A stretch of DNA of 58,057 nt, from assembly GCA_032988165.1 (NCBI GenBank), contig JANTQF010000219.1, forward strand, positions 1-58,057, written 5' to 3'. Position numbers and translations under genes: made by a program. This document shows, piece by piece, positions 43,668 to 52,576 of this stretch. Numbering within the stretch: the stretch's first letter is position 1; each line of letters starts with the position of its first letter. Origin of the DNA: Emmonsiellopsis sp. PD_33 (taxonomy: Eukaryota; Ascomycota; Eurotiomycetes; Onygenales; Ajellomycetaceae). Under the pieces are notes generated by a model, which saw only the letters and a list, made by a program, of their open reading frames with translations, had not been told where the DNA came from and did no database searches.

Positions 43668-45105
43668 TCATATCCTCGCTTTCCGATCCGCCTCCTCCTG
43701 CAGCTTCCTCACCCTCTCCCACGTCATCAGCGCAAATGGCCTCATCTGTTTCGCATACTCGCTAGCCCGCGCACTACTCGCCTGCCGCAGCGCGTACCGT
43801 GCCGCGATTCCCTGCATAATCACCGAACCCCTGAATCCGCCAAACGCATCCCCCCACTTCAGCTCTTGCAGAGGATCCCACCCGGCAACCTCACGGTACC
43901 AGGCCATCACGTCCTCGCGCGCCGGCAGACCCGGATACGCCGTGGGGTTGAATGGTTCCGTGTTTGGTGTGCCGCCGACGGACACGTAAGGGCCCGTGAG
44001 ATTGCAGAGGTCGGAGAGCGGGTGGCCGATGGTAGCCATTTCCCAGTCCAGGATGCCGATAACACGGGCCTCGGTTTTGTGGAAGAGCATGTTGTCGATT
44101 TTATAGTCTCCATGGACGAAGGTGGCGCGGTCTTTGGGTTGGGTGGATTTATTTTTGAAGAAGTGGACCATGTCGGCGAAGTGCGGGATGTCGCCGACTG
44201 GCTCTTTGGTGTCGACATCGACGGCTTGCGCCTGGTTTTTCGAAATGGTGGTGAAGGTATTTATTTGGCGGTCGTAGAAGCCGGCGGCGCGGCCGAAGTT
44301 TTCCATACCGATTGATTTTGGGTCTACTCGGTGGAACTTGGCGAGGGTGGTGATGGCGGCTTTCCAGCTGTTTTGTCCATTGGCATTAGTACGTGTTGCA
44401 ATTGCGTGGGAAGGGGGGGACGTACAGCGCGGTTCTCTCCTCTGGACTGACACCTGGTAGAGCGGGGTCCGTGAAGTGCCGGCCGTCGAGAAACTCCATG
44501 ATGTAGAAAGCAGTGCCAATGACGCTGTCATCTTCGCAGAGACACATTGCCTTGGGAACTGGCACGTCCGTCGGCTCTAGGGCATGGATGATCTGGTATT
44601 CCCGCTCCACCCGGTGGGCGGTTTTCGAAAGGAGCTTCCCTGGAGGCTTCTTCCGTAGGACATATCTCAGCCCATCGGCTGCTGTGAGTTGGTAGGTGGG
44701 ATTGGATTGACCGAATCCAAACTGTAGACGAGTAAGTAAGTCATGAGCGAATATCCAATTGCAGTAAATACAGGCCCACGAGAAGCAACATACCTGCTTT
44801 ACATCCACGGGCGTCTTGATGCTGGGGACATTCTGGTTGATATACCGCTCCAGGGCCGGCACATCGATGGGTTGCCGTACAACGCCCGCCATGTTGGAAT
44901 AGCTGCCTCTAGACAACGCACGCGGGGAATGCTGGGTTAGATGTCCAGACCACACGCTCTGCGGGGAATGGCTCTCATAAAGAAGAGGCTGCACGCCAAA
45001 CCCCGTCCATGATATAGTCGCTCCGGCAGCAAACTTGCGGACTCCCAGCCCGCGCGGACTATCGCCAGCCGGGAGCCGAGGCTGCTGTGGGGGATGCTTA
45101 GTCAC
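43668..45105 (-). CDS. ACAD10/11-type aminoglycoside-phosphotransferase-fold protein
   Basis: Three exons on the minus strand: 44794-45105, 44426-44721 and 43668-44367 (introns of 72 and 58 nt), giving 435 aa from the first ATG. Fungal relatives usually begin at the internal Met at 44892 (MAGVVRQPIDVPALERYI), giving 364 aa; the extra 71 residues could be a targeting sequence. The protein is a stand-alone version of the kinase-like domain fused to acyl-CoA dehydrogenase in animal ACAD10/11, which act on 4-hydroxy acids. Visible motifs: FGFGQSNPTYQL (nucleotide loop), LRKKPPGKLL (Lys), HGDYKIDNMLF near 288 (catalytic Asp) and GILDWEMATIGHPLSDL (metal-binding Asp). No dehydrogenase domain follows. 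Phosphorylation of a hydroxyacyl-CoA or small molecule is inferred from the family. Confidence 0.87.
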
Positions 45106-46556
45106 GTCCGAAGACTTGGCAGGCTAGCCGGATCAGTGCTAGCGTGTTCCTCGGCCAACCTCCTTCCCTGCTACCCGCGGTTGTTTCTGTTGACACAGAG
45201 ACGACTTCACGTATTTCTGTTATTCTTCTGAGAGACCCGAAGACTCAGTAGCAGCCGGGGGATTCCCAGCGTTTCACCAGCACACAGGGATCGCGGCCTG
45301 CCGAAACACGTGGACTTCTAACCGAGTTACTGCTCCGGGATAGTATTTTCTCTCGTCATTGACCATGCCTTGGGTGATGCGCTTGGCCTGCCGGTCTCGC
45401 CCGCGCTGAGGTTTGATGGAGGCTGAATACATCATATATAGATTTCCATGAACCCTCTGCGGGATCTTCCCAGTGACACCAACTGTTCTGCCTGAGTGTA
45501 GCATGGTCAGTCCCCGACGTGGCTGGTTCAAGAAATATAAAGGCAACTGGTTGGCGAGTCGGGAACTCCAGCGCAATACATTTGACTCGTCCGGATGGCG
45601 ATTGAGAGTGCACAGAAAGGATATTGTACGGGCGTCGTAAGCTGTGGTTCATCCCGCCTTCGAATCTTGTCGCTTCAGGGGGCCGACGTCGTGAGCGGAG
45701 AAGAGTTAATTCTCAGACTCTCCATTGCGCCCACAATCCACAGATCAGGTCCCTAACATATTCCTCGATCACCATCGGCATGGAGATAAACCTTTCACTC
45801 TCCTTACCGTTTTCCGATATGGGGTCCGATTACCGCGTTGCTGTCTGCTGTGGATTGCGTGAAGGGAATTCCCATTTCTTCCGTCTGATCTATACCCCCG
45901 GGCATATTGTTAGAAGAATGTTGATTGTGAGGCTGTGGTCGGAATTGGATGCGGCATAAATACAGCCTTCTCCGCGTGCTGCCACCATGTCCCCAATAGT
46001 GCATACGATGCCTATGACCATAATCTGAAGCCCTAGTTCTACCATCCAGGGGATTCGTTTTAGAATGTTGTGGCTGACAAGCTGGATGTCCCACAGTGGC
46101 GTCGAGATCTGAATATGGGGAACATTGGCTTGTGGCGGATTCTGTGCTTTCGTTCAAGACCGCCAGGGCTAGCTTTGAACTGCTCTCGTGCCGCCGAAGC
46201 TGCTGAAAGGCAATCCTCTTGGCTAATATTATTTAATCCGGGGTAGCATGGGGTAACGGTGAACATTGTTGAAATTAGTTTGAATTGCTGCCTTTAACCC
46301 CAAGGTGCTGTAGAAGTAAGAAGCCGACACCTTTCAACGCCACTAGTTCTCTGTAATGGATTGAAGCGGGCGGAAATCTTATCAGCACGTGACCAAACGC
46401 GTCGCCCGCTATCGCGACAAGACGCGGACCGTACAAAGTGGTTGAAGAGAAACCCACCAACCCCTGCAACAAACCCCTTCATTCCAACCTCAATTGCGCT
46501 CTATAAACCACCCAAGAAAAGGCCCCCAGATAACTCCCAAGGCCACTCTCCATACC
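45106..46556. promoter_or_regulatory. Divergent region, phosphotransferase / dUTPase
   Basis: 1.45 kb between the two starts with no credible gene; short open frames on both strands lack domains. The dUTPase-proximal end carries an ACGCGT box at 46397-46402. Confidence 0.5.
46397..46402. promoter_or_regulatory. ACGCGT, candidate MluI cell-cycle box (MBF site)
   Basis: ACGCGT lies 155 bp upstream of the dUTPase ATG, with a further GACGCGG nearby. In yeasts, MBF binding to ACGCGT drives G1/S expression of DNA-precursor genes, including dUTPase. The hexamer also occurs several times elsewhere in the window by chance, so position is the main support. Confidence 0.5.
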
Positions 46557-47424
46557 ATGACCAAAGAAGTCACTCCACCCCCCGCCGAACCCACCACATC
46601 ATCGACCGTTACCCACCAGCCCCCCTCCCTCCCCAACTCCCCCCTCGCAAAACGCCCCAAGACGACCACCACAATGGCGCCCCTCGCTGAATCCGTCACC
46701 GCCGCCGCAGCAGATGCCCCCGCCGTCACCTCCATCTCCCAACCAACCCCTCCCCCGCTCCTCATCAAGAAACTAGTCCCCACGGCGCGCGCCCCCACCC
46801 GCGGCTCCGCCTTCGCCGCCGGCTATGACCTGTACTGCGCAAAGGAGATCGTGATCCCCGCCAAGGGGAAGGCGCTGGTTGATACTGGTTTAGCAATTGC
46901 GGTGCCTGAGGGGACTTGTATGTAAAAGGGAGGAAGAAAGAGAGAAAAAATATATGTTGGCTAATTATTGTTTGTGTTTTTTTAAGATGGACGCATCGCA
47001 CCACGCAGCGGGCTCGCGGTGAAACACTTTATCGACACCGGCGCGGGCGTGATTGATGCCGATTACAGGGGTGAGGTGAAGGTTTTGCTGTTTAATTTTT
47101 CAGAGGTGGATTTTGCGGGTATGTTTTGGCCTCTGCTATCATCCATTACAAAACAACCCAAATGCCCCTTTAGTGTCAAGGAGCACAATCACTTACATTA
47201 TTTTGATTAAAACCACAGTCAAGGAAGGCGACCGCATCGCGCAATTGGTTCTTGAACGGGTAGGAACTTTAAACCCCCCCCCTTTCAACACCACTCTTTG
47301 AGCCCTAGACCATCTTTTAACAACTCCCCCTCCTCTCTACTAGATCTATACCCCCGACGTCGTCGTCGTTGAAGAATTGGAGGAGAGCGTCCGTGGTGCT
47401 GGAGGTTTTGGTAGCACGGGATAG
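46557..47424 (+). CDS. dut1: Deoxyuridine 5'-triphosphate nucleotidohydrolase (dUTPase)
   Basis: Four exons: 46557-46917, 46987-47118, 47219-47259 and 47344-47424, all in phase, giving 204 aa. It hydrolyses dUTP to dUMP and pyrophosphate, keeping uracil out of DNA and supplying thymidylate synthesis. All five trimeric-dUTPase motifs are visible: GSAFAAGYDLYCA (1), GRIAPRSGLAVKHFIDTGAGVID (2-3 in part), DADYRGEVKVLLFN (3), KEGDRIAQLVLERI (4) and RGAGGFGSTG at the C terminus (5). The first roughly 75 residues are a Pro/Thr/Ala-rich extension with KRPK, a possible nuclear signal. A second in-frame ATG at 46674 would remove 39 residues, including that signal, so two isoforms are possible. The conserved domain is of normal length. 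Confidence 0.95.
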
Positions 47425-48005
47425 AATAAATTGGCCATATATCCCGACCTGTTTTCTTTCTCTTTAATGATACACACATACATACATATAGACATGCTTG
47501 TTGAAGAGGAATGTAACGTTTTTCTTCTTCTTCTTTTTTTCGGAATTTAGGGATTTGGATGCTTTCGGTGGGTTGGTATGGGTTATCTCTCGTTGATGGT
47601 TTCGGAGTAGATTTTTATGGTGGCAGGGTGTGGAATGATATGGCTGGATTATGAATGGGCGGGTTTGTCGGTTGGTTGGTTGCAGATTCATTTTTGTCCA
47701 GGATTCTTTAGATTGGTGGGCTTGTTACTCTCGGTCTAGGAAGCTTGATGCCATTCTGGTAACTAGAAGGCGGGTTGATTTGTATGTAGCTAGGAGCTCC
47801 CATTAGCCCACGGGCCAATACAGATGAAAATAGATTATTCTCCCAAAGCCACTGAATACATCGCAATGAAAAAAGAAACTCTACTAGAATCTATCATTCA
47901 CTCCAACACCAAGTCAAAAGTCAGACATCTATATAGAAAACAAACCCATCCCCTCCCTATCTATATATCGATTTACCCCCTTTCACCCCTCGCCCCCTCC
48001 AAACC
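47425..48005. other. Convergent intergenic region, dUTPase / pyridoxal kinase
   Basis: 581 bp between facing genes, with T-rich DNA after the dUTPase stop and CA-rich DNA before the kinase stop. No gene is seen; these are probably 3' UTRs. Confidence 0.6.
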
Positions 48006-49780
48006 TCACGAAGCCTTCCATTCTTCCGCCCGAAACACCACATTCGGCACCTTCAACAGCCCCACATTCCTCACCAGCCTCACCTCCGCCGCCTTGGTTG
48101 CCCTCAAATACGCCCTCTTCTCCACCGCCACCTTCCTCTCCGCCTCATCTAACCCGGCAAACTCCTCGTCATTCTCTTCGTCGTCAGCCGGATACCGCGC
48201 TAGCTCCGCATTCCGCTCCAGCATCGTCTTTTCTAGGATGCCGTGCATGCTTGCGAGGACCTTTTCGGTGGCTTGGGCTAGAGGGAGTTGGGTGGCGGGG
48301 ACGGTGTCGGGGGAGAGCCAGGAAGGGGTGTTGCGGAGTAGGGTCGTTGGGGCGGCGGCGGCGGTGGCGGTGGGGTCGGGATCAGCGGCGTAGACAGCCT
48401 CGCGCAGCCGGGCGACGGTTAGCGCGGCGAACATATCGCCCGTGCCGCTGAAGAAGCAGTCGATGCGGGGGACTTCGATTTTGAAGAGGCGTGGGGAGCC
48501 ATCGGAGCGCGCGCTGGAGCCGATGATTGTTAGGTTATCTGAGCGGGTGGTGTCTGGGTTGCTGCTGCTGTTGGAGTTGTCTGTGGTGGAGTGGGAGATT
48601 GTGGAGGAGGCTGAGGAGGAGATGGAGGTGAGCGCGGGGAGGTGGACGGAGGTTACGATTATGTGCGGGATGTTGTAGGTGCGGTGGAGGACGGTGATTG
48701 CGTCGGCCAGGTTGGTGAGGGAGGTTATTTTTATGCCCGAGAGGAGTCTGGTGGGTTTGTTAGTTTATTTGGGTTGGAGAGGGAGGATTATATCTTGTGG
48801 TTGTATCTTCCATGGGAAAAGCAGCATTACTTACTCCGCTTCAAACTGATTTGGTAGTATCAAATCAGCATGACGTACGATCTTCTTATAAGCTGGCACT
48901 ACGTCTTCATTGACATAGATTCGTCCCTGGTCACCCATTACAGGGTCGAGCACTAACATAGTCAATCAGCATTTTGGCAGACTATTCGAGAATATACTTC
49001 TCCAAGAGCTAGTGGTATTAATGCTTTAATGCATGTTGCAAAGACGTACCCCAGAAAAAAGACCCTGGCTTTCCACGGGATTTGCGCCGCAAATCTAGAG
49101 CAATCTCACCAACGGCCTCCACCGCGGCAGCACTGGGTGCATAGCCAGAAAGAAGAACATCGAAATCCGTCAAGTAGCTTTGATTCAGCCCTTCATAAAG
49201 AGCGGAGATCTCTTCTGCAGTGGCTTTCGTCCCCTTCACCTGCCTATAGCCCGTGTGATTGCCTGCATCATAGTCAGTATGTGGGCCGAGATATGTAGAA
49301 TAGAAGGGTTATTTCTTTTTAGGAAACCAAATGAGAACCAAACTAGGGGCCTTACTAAAATGAACAGTATTTATAGCGGCAACATCGCATCCTAGAGATT
49401 GCATGACGAATGTTGCCATAGTGTTCCCAACGAATCTATTTCATTGCGGGGCAACATTAGATGTTTGAATCAAAGAGTAAGAGGGCTTCAAATATGACTA
49501 GCATATTACGGCTATGATGCACAAAAAAGTCACATATTCAAGGAACTAAAAGATCCCAGGATCCTCAATCCGAGGATACGTGTTGCGGGTTCCCAGAATG
49601 GTCATGGATAGCATTCCAAAAAGATGTGCAGAAAACGTACCCATATGCCACCTAGAAACATTCGAGTCAGTTAAATACGTCCATCAAAATACAGGATTGA
49701 TATAGAGGCAGGGGGCGATATCATACATGGCTTGCTATAGCCAGCACCCGGGTTTCGGGGACCAGCGAGTCAGACGACAT
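48006..49780 (-). CDS. bud16: Pyridoxal kinase
   Basis: Six exons on the minus strand: 49727-49780, 49641-49651 (11 nt), 49356-49435, 49050-49262, 48835-48952 and 48006-48747, all in phase, giving 405 aa. It phosphorylates pyridoxal, pyridoxine or pyridoxamine in vitamin B6 salvage and belongs to the ribokinase superfamily. Motifs: VLAIASHVAYGFVGNTMA (N-terminal strand and substrate loop), AINTVHFSNHTGYRQVKG, VLDPVMGDQGRIY, LILPNQFEAELLSGI and FFSGTGDMFAAL, whose Asp (about 263) is the catalytic base. The 11-nt exon encodes most of VAYG. Two insertions lengthen the protein beyond the usual 310-350 aa: a Ser/Thr/Asn-rich loop after SVHLPAL and an acidic DDEENDEEF stretch near the C terminus. 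It is divergent from the ade8 gene across 636 bp. Confidence 0.94.
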
Positions 49781-50416
49781 GAGGGATATTGAAATTCTAT
49801 GAGTGCGACAGGCGCAACGGGAAGAATAGATAAAAGCGGTAGTGGCAGATTAGGAGAACGCGAAGGAGTATTATAGGAGAGCGGAGATATGTTCTTGATG
49901 TTCATCCACAGCCACTCCAGATTCTGATACTGAGGATGGCCTGTCCAACCATGGATGACTGGGCAGATTTAAAGTTAGTGCTGCCATCGCCGAGTACGGA
50001 GGGGCAAGCAAGCAGTAGAGGGACCACCCCTAATTCGAGCAATTGACGAACACCACTGGTGAACGGGTAATCCTCCTGTGGTCTAGAAATGTAAATCATC
50101 TAGATATGCCATCCCGGCAATATGTTTGTCTTGAACTCGGCGAATTCATGCTCTTTGCGGGGTGAAATTTTGTATGGGCGCCCCCCTGGCCGGAACGGAA
50201 CAACCACGCGCCGACACCGGTTCCTCCTGGCTGCCCCGTGATGTCGACGAGAACTTGAACTTGAACCTGTTGACATCAGCCCATCCAGACCTCCAATTCC
50301 TCTCTATATCCCACTGCGTCTTGCTCCAGGACTCAATTACCCCGCTGCAGTACGGCTATAAGCATTCCCTTTCCCAATTGCTGTCGATTCCCCTTCACGG
50401 CGGGAGACTCCCGAAA
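49781..50416. promoter_or_regulatory. Divergent promoter region, pyridoxal kinase / ade8
   Basis: 636 bp between the two starts. The ade8 frame stays open back to 50162, so an N-terminal extension cannot be excluded, but no ATG there fits the family. Confidence 0.5.
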
Positions 50417-51185
50417 ATGAACCCCACCAAGCTCACAGTCCTCATCTCCGGCAACGGCTCCAACCTACAAGCAGTCATTGACGAGATCCGCTCTGGCAGC
50501 CTGCCCGCAACCATCCTGCGCGTAATCTCCAACCGAAAAGACGCCTACGGCCTCGAACGCGCCCGGAAAGCAGGTATCCCCACGCAATATCACAATCTCG
50601 TCAAGTACAAGAAACAGCACCCCGCAGACGAGCAGGGGGTCAAGCTGGCTCGAGAGGAATATGACCAGGAGCTGGCGAGATTAATCCTGGAGGATAAGCC
50701 AGATATGGTTGTCTGTCTAGGCTTTATGCACGTGTTGTCGCCTGCTTTCTTGGACCCGATCAAGCTGGCAAAAGTCAAGATTATTAACCTGCACCCGGCG
50801 TTGCCGGGGGAGTTTACTGGTGCGGTATGTGAATGCATTTCTAGAGACGTGGCTGTTGTATTTGAGCCGTCACTAATCTGGAGGGGAAAAAATGATATAG
50901 AACGCCATAGAACGCGCCCACTCCGCTTGGCTGGAAGGCAAAGTCGACCATACCGGCGTCATGATCCACGACGTCATTGCAGAAGTGGACCTGGGACAGC
51001 CAATCTTAGTTAAGGAGATCCCCTTCATCAAGGGCGTGGATGAGGATATAAGCGCCCTGGAACAACGAATCCACGAAGTCGAACACGAAGCTGTTATTGA
51101 AGGCATCAGGATAGCTATCCGACAGATTCACCTCATCAGGGGCCTCCCCATTCCCGAGCAGCTGGCGAATAATCACTCGACGTAG
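50417..51185 (+). CDS. ade8: Phosphoribosylglycinamide formyltransferase (GAR transformylase)
   Basis: Two exons: 50417-50824 and 50901-51185, with a 76-nt intron (GTATGT...ATATAG), giving 230 aa. It transfers a formyl group from 10-formyl-THF to GAR in step three of purine synthesis; in fungi it is a separate enzyme, as here. It begins MNPTKLTVLISGNGSNLQAV with the phosphate-binding GNGSN loop. The catalytic residues are N124 and H126 in IINLHPALPG and D166 in AEVDLGQP, equivalent to E. coli N106/H108/D144. Exon 2 starts NAIERAHSAWLEGK. The start chosen places the Rossmann-like strand at the N terminus as in homologues, although the frame is open further upstream. Length is normal for the fungal enzyme. 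The gene is convergent with TOP1. Confidence 0.94.
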
Positions 51186-51999
51186 GGTTGGGGCAAAAAC
51201 AAGAAGAAGAAACAAGAGGGACTATCGATCTACCAACGGACGGATACAACGGGAATTTTTTTAATGTATGAACCCAACGTATCTGGTGCTAATATGGGGT
51301 ACATGCGAGGGACAACAGTTTGTCAGTGTTACCGAATCTTATCCTTAAAAACAAAAGAAACCAAATTCCAACAAAACGAAAAACAAAAACAAAAACAAAA
51401 AAAACCGACAAACAAAAACCATAATAATAGCATTATTAGGCGCCACTCTCAAACACGATCGACCAAAACTCTATCCCTTGGCTTGATGGCCCCGGATGAA
51501 CTGGTCATCCATCGAAGAAAACACACGAAACGGCCGTGGCTGTTTTCGTTTCAGTGAGCTGGAACAGAGGGGGAAACCAAAACAGGAGGAGGCGTTTAGG
51601 GCTGGAGTCAACAAAGGTGTGAGCGTGTTTTCAATGACTGTATTCTTTCTCCATGGGATGTATGTTTATCTAAGAGGGAGGAGTGGAGTTAAATAAAGGC
51701 GGGAGCAGGAGGCCAGTGAGTGGCAGGAGGGGGCGTGAGAAGGAACCGAACCATGTCGAGGGTTTTTATGATATTAGGTAACGGTGTTGTTTGACATAGC
51801 TGATAGCCCATATACTATACCCCGCCTTTGTAGCTGTACCAATATTGAATTTCTTTTCCCCCCTTTGTTTGTATGTATGTACTTGAAACCCTTTCAGGGG
51901 GTGTATGTAAATGGGTTTGAAGAACATTTCACCACCCACCCACCCACCTCACCTACTCACAAGAACCTAAGTAAATGGCTTTTACTTTATATTCATTCC

Positions 52000-52015
52000 T
52001 TTTTTTTTTTTTTTT
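52000..52015. repeat. T16 homopolymer
   Basis: Sixteen T, 99 bp before an A20 run, in the convergent ade8/TOP1 intergenic DNA. Confidence 0.85.
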
Positions 52016-52114
52016 CTGATTTTGATTTTTTGTAACCCTTAGATTTTTGTTTTCTTCTGTTTTTGTTTTGATGTAAACAAAAGTAAAAAAAGCTCACAGA
52101 TCAAGAGAACAACC

Positions 52115-52134
52115 AAAAAAAAAAAAAAAAAAAA
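52115..52134. repeat. A20 homopolymer
   Basis: Twenty A; with the T16 run at 52000 it forms a simple inverted pair. TOP1 ends about 440 bp to the right on the minus strand. Confidence 0.85.
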
Positions 52135-52576
52135 CCTGAACTAAAACTGAAATAACTGAAATCTTCTCTAGCTGTGTATTTTTTAAAATGTATATGCCAG
52201 ATAAAGGGAAGAGGGGGTTGTGTGTGTTTGTTTGTATGCGTGAGATGATGGGTTCCGGACGATCGATAAGAAGCATCGAGGGATCCAACGTGTTTTCTAC
52301 TGGATACAAAGGGCAAGAAGACGGAAAAAAAGAAAAGCAAAGTAATAAACCAAGGCTAAAAAGAACACGAAGAAAAAAGAATATTTATCTGCCATACCAC
52401 AAACCATGTTTGGGGCATTGCAGAAAATAGGGTGGATGGGTCAAATATGTTTGGAGTAATTGGTAACACAGAGATGAAGAGAAACCATGGACACACGAAG
52501 GGAAAGAACACAGCAGACTAACATGGCAAATGAAAAAAAAACTATCTGCCAAGGAAGAGAGGAAACAGCCGGAAAT

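Larger units (their letters stand above)
51186..52576. other. Convergent intergenic region, ade8 / TOP1
   Basis: 1.39 kb with no gene. It has AAAAAC repeats near 51380-51400, a T16 run (52000-52015) and an A20 run (52115-52134), which could pair or mark facing poly(A)-site regions. Confidence 0.6.
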
